A DNA stretch of 21,394 bases from JBJXGC01 sp046154545 (GCA_046154545.1 JBJXGC010000280.1:1-21394); one strand, 5' to 3'. Shown: positions 1-7,838, counted from the stretch's first letter. Numbers and translations are program-made. Notes: generated by a model from the sequence alone, not told the origin.

Positions 1-76
1 TGGTACGCCCGGGAGGAATCGAACCTCCGACCTTTTGGTCCGCAACCAAACGCGCTATCCCCTGCGCTACGGGCGC
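1..76 (-). tRNA. tRNA-Arg (anticodon GCG)
   Basis: Read on the minus strand this folds into a complete cloverleaf: a 7-bp acceptor stem with a G1-U72 wobble, anticodon stem TTTGG/CCAAA with loop TTGCGGA, T-loop TTCGAAT, and an encoded 3' CCA (plus-strand TGG at 1-3). The anticodon is GCG (plus-strand 41-43), reading Arg CGC/CGU. Most bacteria use ACG, edited to ICG by TadA, for this box, so GCG is noteworthy. The body closely resembles bacterial tRNA-Arg(ACG). It lies 15 bp downstream of tRNA-Leu and is probably co-transcribed with it. Confidence 0.95.
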
Positions 77-91
77 CCGTGTACCTTGCCG

Positions 92-177
92 TGGTGCCGA
101 AGGTGAGATTTGAACTCACACGCCCTAATGGACACTACGCCCTGAACGTAGCGCGTCTGCCATTCCGCCACTTCGGC
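92..177 (-). tRNA. tRNA-Leu (anticodon CAG)
   Basis: This is an 86-nt class II tRNA with a long variable arm. The anticodon stem is CTACG/CGTAG with loop TTCAGGG, giving anticodon CAG for Leu codon CUG. The T-loop is TTCAAAT and the 3' CCA is encoded (plus-strand TGG at 92-94). It is the first gene of a two-tRNA minus-strand unit followed by tRNA-Arg. Confidence 0.95.
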
Positions 178-188
178 TCGGACTTCAT

Positions 189-217
189 AGTATCGCTGAC
201 GCCCGGCCAGCGTTCAA
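189..217 (-). promoter_or_regulatory. Probable sigma-70-type promoter for the tRNA-Leu/tRNA-Arg unit
   Basis: On the minus strand, TTGAAC (212-217) is followed after exactly 17 nt by GATACT (189-194), and the tRNA-Leu 5' end is 11 nt further on. The -35 box overlaps the stop codon of the response regulator, so the tRNAs probably have their own promoter rather than relying on readthrough. Confidence 0.6.
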
Positions 218-627
218 TCCGCGGGATGTCCCGGCCTGCGCGGCGGCTCCCCGGTGCCGGCGAGCACACGGCGCATCAGATCCAGGAGCGCGGCAAACTG
301 GTACGGCTTGGAGACGAAAGCATCGAAGCCCATCTCTGCTACCGCCTGCTCGGTCCGAAGCGACGCGCTGGTGAGCAACGCCGGGAAGCGGTGGCCGGCG
401 GCGCGGAGCTTGCGCAGGACCGTCTCGCCATTCATCGCGGGCATCCGGAGATCGATGAGGGCGATGTCAGGTTCGAGCCCCGCCCCTAGACGAGCGAGCG
501 CGTCGGCCCCGTCAACTGCCGGGACGGCGTCGAAGCGCCCGCGCGTGAGCAGGGCGACGAGCACGCGGCGCAGTGCGGCCTCATCGTCGATGACGAGGAC
601 CACCGGGCGCCGGCCGCCGTCAGACAC
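214..627 (-). CDS. Single-domain response regulator (CheY-like receiver)
   Basis: This 137-aa protein is a lone receiver domain with no DNA-binding or enzymatic output domain. It has the acidic pair D14-D15, phospho-acceptor D59 in a DLRMP motif, S87-A88 at the switch position, and K107-P108 (SKPY) near the end. The GTG start at 627 is chosen because the receiver fold begins right after it and because it overlaps the kinase stop codon by 8 bp (GTGTCTGA), a usual arrangement for translational coupling. The open frame extends upstream to 834, but that part is only a shadow of the kinase. It probably receives phosphate from the adjacent kinase; the downstream target is unknown and is not encoded nearby. 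Confidence 0.9.
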   Translation of the reverse strand: MSDGGRRPVVLVIDDEAALRRVLVALLTRGRFDAVPAVDGADALARLGAGLEPDIALIDLRMPAMNGETVLRKLRAAGHRFPALLTSASLRTEQAVAEMGFDAFVSKPYQFAALLDLMRRVLAGTGEPPRRPGHPAD

Positions 628-1984
628 CGTGGGCCCCGACGCTCGGCAGGGCCAGCACGAAGCAGGCGCCGCCTTCCGCCTTGCGGGCCGAAAGGTCGCC
701 CGACATGCGCCGCGCGAGTTCGCGCGACAGGTGAAGTCCGATGCCAATGCCGGATACGTAAGAGGTGTTCTGGAGGCGGCCGAATCTACTGAACACCTCC
801 TCCAACGCAGCCTCCGCGATTCCGGGGCCTTCATCCCTCACTTCCATGGTCGTGACGCCGTTCTGGCGGTGGACAGCCACCCGGACCTTCGTCCCGGCGG
901 CTGAGTACTTGAACGCGTTGTCAATCATGTTCCGGATGATGATGCGTAACCGGTCCGGGTCGGCCGCCACGACCATCGCCTGCCCACAATCGATCGATAC
1001 GTCCCGGCTTCCATGGTGGTTGGTGGCGCCCGAGATGGCCTCCGCGATCATCGGCGCGACAGCGACCGGTTGAATATTCAACACCAGCCGTTCGGCGTCG
1101 ATACGCCCAAGGTCAAGCAGTTCGGCGACGATCGAATCGGCCCGCAGGGCGGCGGCCCGTGCGTCCGAGGCGGCCTCCGCCAGGTCGGCGTTTCCCGAGT
1201 CGGTGGCGGCGCTCTCCATCAATTCGGCCGTGAGGAGGATGACGGCGAGCGGATTCCGGAGTTCGTGCGAAGCGAGGTTCACCATGTCGCCGCGGTGTGC
1301 GGAAAGCTGCTCGGCGACGCGGCCCCGCTGTTCGCCCCGCCACCGTCGCTCCGAAAGGACCGATTCCAGCCACACATAGCCCACGAATAGGCCCAACAGC
1401 ACGAACGCCGAGACGACCGCGGTCCGGCGGAGGCTGGCAGCGGCGGCGCCTTCCTCGGCGTCGCTTGAACTCAGGACGCCGGTGGCCGCCTCTTGGAATC
1501 GCTCCTGGTCCTCCAGGTTACGTTCGCGCAAGGCGAGATAGGCCTGCTCGTCCGGGTAGCCAACGTCCGCGCCCGCCGTTTGGAGAAACGCCAGGCGCTC
1601 CCGCGAGGCGCCGACGAACGTTCTCGCGCTCTCGACACGCCGGGCCCGCTCGTCATCAAGCACCATGAGCGAGTTGTCGCTCCAGGCGACGAACGCATCG
1701 ATGGCGGCCGAGGCTTCATCGAACCCCCGCTCCAGCTCAGCCTGCGCCGCCGCTGAGCGTTCCTCTTCGTACCGCGGGAACAGCGTTGCCCGGATGAGGG
1801 TGATGCGGCGGGCCATGGCTCCGCTGAGCTGTTCGAGGCGGGCGATCGCGTGGACATCGTCGCTCGCCGTCCGGAGGTCGTTGAGCGCCGCGTATTGGAG
1901 GCCAGCGACGATCGCCAGGCTCACCGCGGCGACGAGTGTGGAAAGTACCAGGTGGCGGCTGATCCCCTGTAGGGCAAGCGTCAT
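620..1984 (-). CDS. Membrane sensor histidine kinase
   Basis: This is a 454-aa HisKA/HATPase_c kinase. Transmembrane segment 1 is at about residues 11-31, an extracytoplasmic helical sensor region covers about 32-187, and transmembrane segment 2 is at about 188-208. A short cytoplasmic linker (no obvious HAMP) leads to the H-box ASHELRNPL with phospho-His H240. ATP-binding motifs follow: N box NMIDNAF (N352-N356), G1 DEGPGI (about 384-389) and G2 GIGIGL (about 412-417). The sensor region is Glu/Arg-rich and probably four-helix-bundle-like; no ligand can be named. It is the first gene of a two-gene operon with the overlapping receiver protein. The ATG at 1984 gives a sensible cytoplasmic N-terminus before the first membrane helix. 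Confidence 0.93.
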   Translation of the reverse strand: MTLALQGISRHLVLSTLVAAVSLAIVAGLQYAALNDLRTASDDVHAIARLEQLSGAMARRITLIRATLFPRYEEERSAAAQAELERGFDEASAAIDAFVAWSDNSLMVLDDERARRVESARTFVGASRERLAFLQTAGADVGYPDEQAYLALRERNLEDQERFQEAATGVLSSSDAEEGAAAASLRRTAVVSAFVLLGLFVGYVWLESVLSERRWRGEQRGRVAEQLSAHRGDMVNLASHELRNPLAVILLTAELMESAATDSGNADLAEAASDARAAALRADSIVAELLDLGRIDAERLVLNIQPVAVAPMIAEAISGATNHHGSRDVSIDCGQAMVVAADPDRLRIIIRNMIDNAFKYSAAGTKVRVAVHRQNGVTTMEVRDEGPGIAEAALEEVFSRFGRLQNTSYVSGIGIGLHLSRELARRMSGDLSARKAEGGACFVLALPSVGAHGV

Positions 1985-2062
1985 GGCCGCGGGTTGGCCG
2001 GCCGGGCGCGGGCACTGTCGAGCATCGTCCGATCACCCTGCCTGGACACGAATTTCCCTCGA

Positions 2063-2092
2063 ATCGTAGCGCGGGAAAGCGTCCCAATGCAA
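2063..2092 (-). promoter_or_regulatory. Possible promoter for the two-component operon
   Basis: On the minus strand TTGCAT (2087-2092) lies 18 nt before TACGAT (2063-2068), about 80 nt upstream of the kinase ATG. This fits a sigma-70 promoter, but the matches are imperfect and nothing else supports it. Confidence 0.35.
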
Positions 2093-2218
2093 TTATGATC
2101 GCTCCTCCTCACCGGGCGCCGGCGGCTGGCGCTGCCAGGGCGGCGAACATCCGGCCGCGGGGCCGGTAGCGCGTAGGGCGGTGAATGGCGAGGCCATGAA
2201 GTGGCCCGCCGTACCTGG

Positions 2219-2247
2219 TTGAATTGCCACCCCCGCCCGCCTATGCT
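2219..2247 (+). promoter_or_regulatory. Probable promoter for tRNA-Val
   Basis: TTGAAT (2219-2224) and TATGCT (2242-2247) are separated by exactly 17 nt, and the mature tRNA begins 11 nt after the -10 box. Spacing and position fit a tRNA promoter well. Confidence 0.65.
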
Positions 2248-2257
2248 GAATCCCCTT

Positions 2258-2334
2258 GGGCGGTTAGCTCAGTTGGTTAGAGCGCGTCGTTCACACCGAC
2301 GAGGTCACTGGTTCGAGTCCAGTACCGCCCACCA
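2258..2334 (+). tRNA. tRNA-Val (anticodon CAC)
   Basis: This is a 77-nt cloverleaf. The acceptor stem is GGGCGGT/ACCGCCC, the anticodon stem is CGTCG/CGACG with loop TTCACAC (anticodon CAC, codon GUG), the T-loop is TTCGAGT, and the CCA is encoded at 2332-2334. Confidence 0.96.
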
Positions 2335-2468
2335 GGCTTTCGGAGTGTCGTCTCCGATGGACCTGCGCCCAGCCTCGTTGGCCCTGCCAGCTTGTGGGTC
2401 CCCGCCGCACGCGTAGGCTTCCGCAGTGCCGCCGGGCCGCGGCGAGCTATCGGGGAGGCCGTCCGCAC

Positions 2469-3005
2469 GTGATCCGCACATTCCTGGGAAAGCACCCGAA
2501 GCTCGACCCGTCGGTCTTTGTGAGTGAGGCCGCCTATGTTGTTGGCGACGTGACGATCGGCGCCGGCTCTTCCGTTTGGCCGGGCGCGGTCATTCGCGGC
2601 GATGTCTGCGCCATCCGCATCGGCGCGAACACGCACATCGAAGACAATTCCACGGTCCATCACGGGCCGGACGGCATCGATATCGGCGACAACGTGACCG
2701 TTGGCCACAACGTCGTCGTCCACTGCCGGCGAATCGGCGACGGCACCCTCGTTGGCAACGGCGCCACCCTCCTGGATGGGGCCGAGATCGGGGCGCATTG
2801 CGTGGTCGCTGCCGGCGCCGTCGTCCGGCCGGGGACGAACGCGCCTGATTCGAGCTTTCTCGTGGGCGTGCCCGCCGAGGTGCGTCCCTTGCCGGAAAAC
2901 CTCCGGGAGCACACATCGCGCTGGAACGCGGGCTACGGGCAGTTGGCCGCTCAACACCTCGCCTCCGGTCTGGGCGACGAGATCGTCTCGCCACCCGGCG
3001 GGTGA
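2469..3005 (+). CDS. Gamma-class carbonic anhydrase-like left-handed beta-helix protein
   Basis: This is a 178-aa hexapeptide-repeat protein of the gamma carbonic anhydrase/YrdA/PaaY group. Repeats of the form [IV]-G-x-x-x-x run from about residue 20 to 135, followed by a C-terminal helix. The three zinc-ligand histidines of the family are present: H64 in STVHH, H80 in VGH and H85 in VVVH. The usual trimer with metal at subunit interfaces is expected. Several members of this group have weak or no CO2 hydration activity, so the reaction is not certain. The GTG start at 2469 is preferred: GGGGAGG at 2452-2458 is a good ribosome binding site and the next residues match family N-termini. The frame stays open upstream to 2394, but that part is not protein-like. 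Confidence 0.88.
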   Translation: MIRTFLGKHPKLDPSVFVSEAAYVVGDVTIGAGSSVWPGAVIRGDVCAIRIGANTHIEDNSTVHHGPDGIDIGDNVTVGHNVVVHCRRIGDGTLVGNGATLLDGAEIGAHCVVAAGAVVRPGTNAPDSSFLVGVPAEVRPLPENLREHTSRWNAGYGQLAAQHLASGLGDEIVSPPGG

Positions 3006-3061
3006 TCTGCGCACCCTCCTCGCTTGCCGTGCATCTCGCGGCGCGGTATACGTCGCCCGGC

Positions 3062-4273
3062 ATGCATGAAACGAGCCAGGCCGGTGGCGCACTCGATGGG
3101 GTCCGCGTCCTTGAATGGAGCGCGGGCCGCGCGGGCGCCTACGCCGGCAAGCTTTTGCGCGGGTTCGGAGCGGAGGTCACCCTCCTCGAAGCCGCCGGGA
3201 CGCGCGACCGGGCCTTCGACCCGGGCCCCGGACCATCCAGCGCTGCCCAGCTCGACGCGCGGACACGCTTTCTCCACGGGGGCAAGCGTTCCGTCTGGTT
3301 CAACCCGGGGGATGACCAGAGCCGGTCACTCGGCCTGGCCTTGATGGAGCAGGCCGACATCCTGCTGATCGACCAACACCTGCCGGAGATCGACGCCCTC
3401 GGTCTCTCTCCGGAAGCCCTCGCCGAGCGCTTTCCCCGCCTCGTTGTCGTCTGCATCTCGCTGGGCGGGCTAAAGGGCGATGCGAGAGGCTGGCGGTATT
3501 CCGACCTCGCCGCTATCGCTGCCGGTGGCGTCGCTTACGGCACGCCCTCGCGCGTCCCGGACGTTGAGACCTACCCGCCGCTCAAACCCAGCGGTTACCA
3601 GTCCGACTATACGTGCGGGCTCCACGCCGCGAACGGCGCGCTCTTCGGGCTCCAGCTCCGCCGCCGCACGGGCGCCGGACAGGTGATCGATGTGTCCGCC
3701 CAGGCGGTCTTCGCCTCCTTCGTCCGGATGGACATCGCCTATCGCACCTACAACGGTCTCGACGCCCTGGGCATCCTCGGGGCGAGCCGCCAATCGCCTA
3801 CCGGCCGGTTCTCGACACTCTGGGGACTCGTCCCCTGCAAGGACGGGTACTTCGCCTTCCAGGCGTCCGAACAGTACCAGTGGGAGGGGCTCATGCGCGT
3901 CATGGGCGACCCGGACTGGTCGAAAGAAGAGCGGTTCCAGGACCCGATCGTCCGTTTCAGCTTCTGGGACGAGATCGAACCGCACTTCGTCGCCTGGACC
4001 ATCCAGCACACCCGTCAGGAGATCTTCCACGCCGCCCAGGCCGAGCGCGTCCCGCTGTTCCCCTGTTACACCGTCGCCGAAATGCTCGACGATGCGCAGC
4101 AGCGGGCGCGGGCCTTCTTCGTGGAGCTGCCGGCCGCGGCCCCGGGAGGGTTCGTGAAGGTACCGGGGGCCGTGGTGCGGCTCGAAAAGACGCCCTGGGA
4201 GCCACGGTTCGAGGCGCCCGCGCCCGGCGAACATACGCAGGAAGTGCGAAAGGCGCTGGAGGTGCGGAGATGA
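3062..4273 (+). CDS. CaiB/BaiF family III CoA-transferase, first subunit
   Basis: This 403-aa protein belongs to the formyl-CoA transferase-like family III, which moves CoA between carboxylic acids through an aspartyl-CoA thioester. The N-terminal Rossmann-type start (LDGVRVLEW) and the GAEVTLLE strand are typical. The probable nucleophile is D182 in QSDYTCGLH, aligning with Asp169 of formyl-CoA transferase. It overlaps the next family member by 4 bp (ATGA), so the two are co-translated and probably form a hetero-oligomer, as BbsE/BbsF do. The ATG at 3062 puts the conserved start near residue 11. A GTG at 3002, overlapping the preceding stop, would add 20 atypical residues and is a less likely alternative. 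The substrate cannot be told from sequence. Confidence 0.88.
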   Translation: MHETSQAGGALDGVRVLEWSAGRAGAYAGKLLRGFGAEVTLLEAAGTRDRAFDPGPGPSSAAQLDARTRFLHGGKRSVWFNPGDDQSRSLGLALMEQADILLIDQHLPEIDALGLSPEALAERFPRLVVVCISLGGLKGDARGWRYSDLAAIAAGGVAYGTPSRVPDVETYPPLKPSGYQSDYTCGLHAANGALFGLQLRRRTGAGQVIDVSAQAVFASFVRMDIAYRTYNGLDALGILGASRQSPTGRFSTLWGLVPCKDGYFAFQASEQYQWEGLMRVMGDPDWSKEERFQDPIVRFSFWDEIEPHFVAWTIQHTRQEIFHAAQAERVPLFPCYTVAEMLDDAQQRARAFFVELPAAAPGGFVKVPGAVVRLEKTPWEPRFEAPAPGEHTQEVRKALEVRR

Positions 4274-5484
4274 CGCTGCCGCTGGAAGGGATACGGGTCG
4301 CGGACTTCTCGTGGGTCATCGCCGGGCCGTTCGCCACCCTGGCCCTGGCGATGATGGGCGCCGAGGTCATCCGCATCGAGAGTTCGGTCCACACGGACAT
4401 CAACCGGCGGCTGCCACCGGGCGCCGAGGGCATCCTCGGCACCGAACGGAGTGGTCTCTGGCACGGCTTGAACCTGAATAAGAAGAGCGTGACGCTCGAC
4501 CTCCGCCGCCCGGAAGGACAGGAACTGGCGAAGGAGCTCGTGCGGCGCTCCGACATCGCGATCGAAAACTTCGCCTTCGGCCAGATGGAGAAGTTCAACC
4601 TCGGCTACGAAGAGCTGAAGAAGGTGAAGCCGGACATCATCTTCGTCAGCTCCTCTGGACTCGGGCGCACGGGCCCCTACCGGAAGTACGTCACCTTTGG
4701 GCCGCCGCTCACCGCCTATACGGGCCTGGCCTCGCTCACGGGCCAGGATGGAGGTGAACCCGAACGCTGGATCGCTGGCGTCTGGACTGACCACCAGTCG
4801 GCCATGGCCTCACTCCTCGGGCTGCTGGCCGCCCTCGAACACCGTGACCGCACCGGCGAGGGCCAGATGGTCGACTATTCGATGGCCGAAGTGGTGGCGG
4901 GGCACCTTTCGGATGCGCTTATCGAATTCGGCCTCACCGGCGATGTCCCCGGCCCGCGCGGCAACCGCGACCTCGCCATGTGCCCCCACGGCATCTTCCG
5001 CTCGGAGGGGGACGATCGCTGGGTGGCCATCGCGGTCCAGGACGATGAGGACTGGCGGCGCCTGCTGACGGTTATGGCTGGGCCGGCCTGGCTGGACGAC
5101 GCATCGCTGGCCACCGCGGCGGGCCGGCTCGCGCGCCGCCAGGAGGTCGAGGGGGCGGTCACGGCCTGGACCAGGACGCTCCCGGCGGACGTGGCCGCGG
5201 CGCTCCTCCAGGCCGCCGGTGTCAGCGCCGCCCCCGTTGCGAAGGTCGAGGACCTGCTCGCCGACCCAACCCTCGCGGCGCGCGGCTTCTGGCTCGACCA
5301 GGATCACCCGGAGGTCGGGCAGCGCCGCCTCGCAGGCCTGGCCTGGGACCTCCCAGCGGCGCGCGCCCTGCCCGTCCGCCACGCCCCCCTGCTCGGCGAA
5401 CATAACTGGGAAGTATTCGTGGAGTGGCTGGGGATGGAACCCGAACGGTTCGCCGAGCTCGTGGCTGCACAGGTAATCATCTGA
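4270..5484 (+). CDS. CaiB/BaiF family III CoA-transferase, second subunit
   Basis: This 404-aa family III CoA-transferase starts at an ATG inside the stop codon of its partner. The N-terminus (LEGIRVADFSWVIAGP) and GAEVIRIES are classical family motifs, and LNLNKKSVTLDL and ENF follow at about 67-101. The probable catalytic Asp is D174 in VWTDHQSAM. The C-terminal segment includes the AAPV motif and the DP(T)LAARGFW stretch seen near the end of most members. Length is normal. It probably works with the upstream paralogue on one CoA ester, in a catabolic module with the luciferase-like oxidoreductase downstream. Confidence 0.92.
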   Translation: MTLPLEGIRVADFSWVIAGPFATLALAMMGAEVIRIESSVHTDINRRLPPGAEGILGTERSGLWHGLNLNKKSVTLDLRRPEGQELAKELVRRSDIAIENFAFGQMEKFNLGYEELKKVKPDIIFVSSSGLGRTGPYRKYVTFGPPLTAYTGLASLTGQDGGEPERWIAGVWTDHQSAMASLLGLLAALEHRDRTGEGQMVDYSMAEVVAGHLSDALIEFGLTGDVPGPRGNRDLAMCPHGIFRSEGDDRWVAIAVQDDEDWRRLLTVMAGPAWLDDASLATAAGRLARRQEVEGAVTAWTRTLPADVAAALLQAAGVSAAPVAKVEDLLADPTLAARGFWLDQDHPEVGQRRLAGLAWDLPAARALPVRHAPLLGEHNWEVFVEWLGMEPERFAELVAAQVII

Positions 5485-5714
5485 CGCCGCCGCGGGCGCG
5501 GGAGATCCGCCCTGCCTTCGGGGCCGCACTGAGCGACGAAAACTTCATCAAGCGGGTCGCCACGCCGCTGACGATGCGCCTCGTCTCCATCGGCATCCAG
5601 GCCGGTATCCAGGGCCTCACACGGAACACGCCGATCTTCGAAAAGCCCTTCCGGGTGGTCGTGGCGCCCAGCGGCCAGGTATCCATCCGCTTCCTCGAAA
5701 CCGCCGAGGAGTAG
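5424..5714 (+). CDS. Small hypothetical protein
   Basis: This small open frame (96 codons from GTG 5424) overlaps the end of the CoA-transferase gene by 61 bp. From about codon 36 on it looks protein-coding, with third-position GC bias and an amphipathic sequence (ENFIKRVATPL, then FRVVVAPSGQVSIRF). No family is recognised. The start is uncertain: the GTG at 5424 is the only usual start before the protein-like part, while an in-frame ATG at 5574 would give only 46 residues. It could be an accessory subunit of the CoA-transferase pair, but that rests on position alone. Confidence 0.5.
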   Translation: MAGDGTRTVRRARGCTGNHLTPPRAREIRPAFGAALSDENFIKRVATPLTMRLVSIGIQAGIQGLTRNTPIFEKPFRVVVAPSGQVSIRFLETAEE

Positions 5715-5735
5715 CCCGGCCGTCCGCCGCGCGGC

Positions 5736-5773
5736 CCGCCCCCGTTGGGCGGTGACGGCATCCAACGCCGTCA
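5736..5773 (+). terminator. Two back-to-back GC-rich hairpins between genes
   Basis: CCGCCC (5736-5741) pairs with GGGCGG (5747-5752) around a 5-nt loop. Directly adjacent, TGACGGC (5753-5759) pairs with GCCGTCA (5767-5773) around a 7-nt loop. Both stems are perfect. There is no U-run after them, so termination or mRNA-end protection is possible but unproven. Confidence 0.4.
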
Positions 5774-5871
5774 TCAGCCCACGCGCTCGCATGGGGCGGA
5801 TCTTTCCGGCATTATCGGGCGCGCGCAGAGGCCTCCGGTATCGCGCAGGACTGAAGAAGAGGAGCACGACG

Positions 5872-7014
5872 ATGCATTGCGGAGTGATGGTCACGGGCTA
5901 CAACCAGGGCGACTGGGAACGGCTTATGAAGGGCGATTACGACCGTCCGCCAGCGGTCTCGGACGCCGCCAACATGGATGAAACCCTCGCGATGGGCGAA
6001 CTCGTCGAACCCCTCGGATTCGACTCCATCTGGGCCACCGAACACTACGGCTCGGCCTATTCGATGCAGCCCAACCCGCTGCAGTACCTCGCTTACTGGG
6101 CGGGGCGCACGCGGCGCGTTGATGTCGGCACGGCCGTCATCGTTGCCCCCTGGTGGAACCCCGTCCGGCTCGCCTCCGAGATCTCGATGCTCGATATTCT
6201 CTTGAAGGGTCGGCGCCTCCACCTCGGCATCGGCCGTGGCATCGCCCCACACGAATACGCCTCCCTGGGCTACCCGATCGAGCAGTCCCACAAGTACTTC
6301 TATGACGTGGTGAACGTCCTGAAGGCCGCCGATGGCGCAGAACGCTTCTCGTTCGATGGCGAGGTCTATAAGGTCCCGCCAACAACCATTCGGCCGCAGG
6401 CGCGCCACAAGGGCGACCTCACCACCCGCATCAAGGCCGCCTTCACGACGCAGACCTCCGCCCGGCTCGCCGCCGAGAACGGCCTCGGCCAGATGTTCGT
6501 CGCGGGCGAAGACCTCGAAGCGATGACCGCCCAGGTCCGCCAGTTCAACACGATCCGCGCCGGCCTCGGGCTGCCGCCCGACCAGCCGACGACCCTCCTC
6601 TGGATGTACTGCGCCGAGACCGCCGCCGAGGCGGACGAGGGGTGGGAGTACTTCACGAACCAGCTCACCGCGGCCCAACACCACTACTTCGAATGGAACA
6701 ACCCTGGCTTCGACGGCATTGCCGGCTACGAGGAGTACCTTAAGCGCCAGGCCGCCGACGCCGGGAGCGCGACCGCCAGCCTCGCCGCCCGCCGCGCCAT
6801 CCAACCGATCGGCACACCGGACGAGATCATCGAGAAGATCAGACTGGTCCAGAAGACCATCAGCCTGGATATGTGCATCCTCCACGTGTTTTATGGCGGG
6901 ATGCCGCGGGCCAAGGCGGAGAAAAGCCTGCGCCTGTTCGCCGAGAAGGTCCTGCCCCACGTCCAGGCGATGGCCACGCCGATTAATCCCGAGTCCCTCG
7001 CGGTCCCGGTCTGA
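5872..7014 (+). CDS. Luciferase-like (LLM class) flavin-dependent oxidoreductase
   Basis: This 380-aa protein has the bacterial luciferase-like TIM-barrel fold, using FMN or F420. Recognisable parts are LGFDSIWATEHY (about 48-59), VGTAVIVAPWWNPVRLA (about 85-101) and the flavin-binding region HLGIGRG (about 117-123). The C-terminal IGTPDEIIEKI motif is common in LLM oxidoreductases that act on alkanes, nitrilotriacetate or similar substrates. The ATG at 5872 is preceded by an excellent ribosome binding site, AAGAGGAG at 5857-5864, 7 nt upstream. It lies 157 bp after the small ORF and may be separately transcribed because hairpins intervene. It is followed by a good intrinsic terminator. The substrate is unknown; context suggests acyl or organic acid catabolism. 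Confidence 0.92.
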   Translation: MHCGVMVTGYNQGDWERLMKGDYDRPPAVSDAANMDETLAMGELVEPLGFDSIWATEHYGSAYSMQPNPLQYLAYWAGRTRRVDVGTAVIVAPWWNPVRLASEISMLDILLKGRRLHLGIGRGIAPHEYASLGYPIEQSHKYFYDVVNVLKAADGAERFSFDGEVYKVPPTTIRPQARHKGDLTTRIKAAFTTQTSARLAAENGLGQMFVAGEDLEAMTAQVRQFNTIRAGLGLPPDQPTTLLWMYCAETAAEADEGWEYFTNQLTAAQHHYFEWNNPGFDGIAGYEEYLKRQAADAGSATASLAARRAIQPIGTPDEIIEKIRLVQKTISLDMCILHVFYGGMPRAKAEKSLRLFAEKVLPHVQAMATPINPESLAVPV

Positions 7015-7067
7015 CCGTCAGGTCGGGCACGGGGGCCCCGGAACTCGGCAATGCCACTCCGGCGTGA

Positions 7068-7106
7068 GATGCCCCAGGCGCAGGGCACGGGCCCTGGGGC
7101 GTCTTT
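7068..7106 (+). terminator. Intrinsic terminator after the luciferase-like gene
   Basis: GATGCCCCAGG (7068-7078) pairs with CCTGGGGCGTC (7093-7103) over 11 bp including one G-U pair. A TTT run (7104-7106) follows at once. Position just downstream of the gene supports a rho-independent terminator. Confidence 0.7.
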
Positions 7107-7140
7107 ACCTGCGACTAGAGCGCTCCGGGACGTGCCGCGC

Positions 7141-7146
7141 TACTGT
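7141..7146 (+). promoter_or_regulatory. Possible -10 box for a leaderless mRNA
   Basis: TACTGT ends 8 nt before the ATG at 7155 and there is no ribosome binding site. The arrangement resembles the leaderless vapB genes in this window (TANNNT then 6 nt then ATG). No clear -35 is visible. Confidence 0.35.
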
Positions 7147-7154
7147 TCGCCCGG

Positions 7155-7770
7155 ATGATGGACCATGCCCCAATGCTCATGCGCGACCGGCTTCAGATGG
7201 AGTTTGGCTGGACGCCCCGCCAGCGCCAGGTCCTGGACCTGATCGTCCTGGGGAAGTCGAACCTCGATATCGCCGAGTTGCTCGGCCTCTCGATAGCCGG
7301 CGTGAAGTGGCACGTGAGCGAGATCCTCTCGAAGCTCCAGGCCGAGTCACGCGATGAAGCGGCCGAGTACTGGCGCCGCCATAACGGCCTCGCGCCGCGA
7401 TTCGCCCGCGTGTTCCGCGGGATCCTGGGCACCGCCGCTCTCAAGTGGCTTGGCGCCGGGGCGGGCGTCGCGGTTGCGGGCGCTTCAGCCGTGCTCTTCA
7501 TCCTCGTCCGCGAGGACGACGCGCCACCACCGGGTCCGCCGCCCGTGGCGATCGCACCGTCCGCCGAAGACCGCGACGACAATTTCGCCCTGCTCCTCGA
7601 AGCTGGACAGCCGAAGTGGGCCGCAGGCGAGCCGATCACCGTGCAGGCCACCCTGCGGTACGTGGGGCCGGGGGCCGGCATGACGTACTACGCCTCTGGT
7701 GGCGGGCCGATCGTGTTCGACCTGCGAGAGGTGGGCGGCACGCGGGTGTTCGACGGTGCAGCCACCCTAG
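7155..7770 (+). pseudogene. LuxR-HTH one-transmembrane regulator, N-terminal part, broken by an IS element
   Basis: The first 205 codons encode a LuxR/GerE-type helix-turn-helix (about residues 19-75, with TPRQRQVLDLI, SNLDIAELLGLS and VKWHVSEILSKL). A membrane helix follows at about 99-118 and then a Pro-rich linker into an extracytoplasmic domain. The gene is cut at 7770 by the insertion sequence. Translation would run 14 codons into the element and stop at 7814, giving a 219-aa product that keeps the DNA-binding and membrane segments but loses most of the outer domain. Joining 7770 to 9636 restores a frame of 286 amino acids. Family knowledge: HTH-TM-sensor proteins are often one-component membrane regulators. 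What it sensed is unknown. Confidence 0.88.
7767..7770. repeat. Left target-site duplication CTAG
   Basis: CTAG immediately precedes the left inverted repeat and is repeated at 9632-9635. Deleting the element plus one copy restores the reading frame ACC CTA GAC TGT of the interrupted gene. Confidence 0.9.
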
Positions 7771-7790
7771 AGGTCCGGCCGAAAAGGGGT
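7771..7790 (+). repeat. Left terminal inverted repeat of the IS
   Basis: The outer 12 bases, AGGTCCGGCCGA, are identical to the right end read inward. Over 20 bases there are mismatches only at positions 13 and 18. Confidence 0.9.
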
Positions 7791-7802
7791 AGTTTCAGGC
7801 AG

Positions 7803-7838
7803 CCGCTTAGGTGATAATGCAGATGATCAGATAAGCGG
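7803..7838 (+). promoter_or_regulatory. Transposase promoter inside a stem-loop that can hide the ribosome binding site
   Basis: CCGCTTA (7803-7809) is perfectly complementary to TAAGCGG (7832-7838). The 3' arm runs into the GCGGGG sequence (7836-7840) just before the transposase ATG (7848). A good -10 box, GATAAT (7813-7818), sits inside the loop. A transcript starting at about 7825 would lack the 5' arm, whereas readthrough from outside would contain both arms and could fold over the translation start. Confidence 0.5.

Noticed and set aside
3002..3061. Alternative GTG start of the first CoA-transferase, overlapping the carbonic anhydrase-like stop
   Set aside because: The 20 extra residues do not resemble family N-termini, which begin shortly before the LDGVRVLE motif. 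The GTGA overlap keeps it possible but second choice.
5812..6960. Minus-strand open frame of about 380 codons opposite the luciferase-like gene
   Set aside because: It is a shadow of a well-supported gene with a strong ribosome binding site on the other strand.
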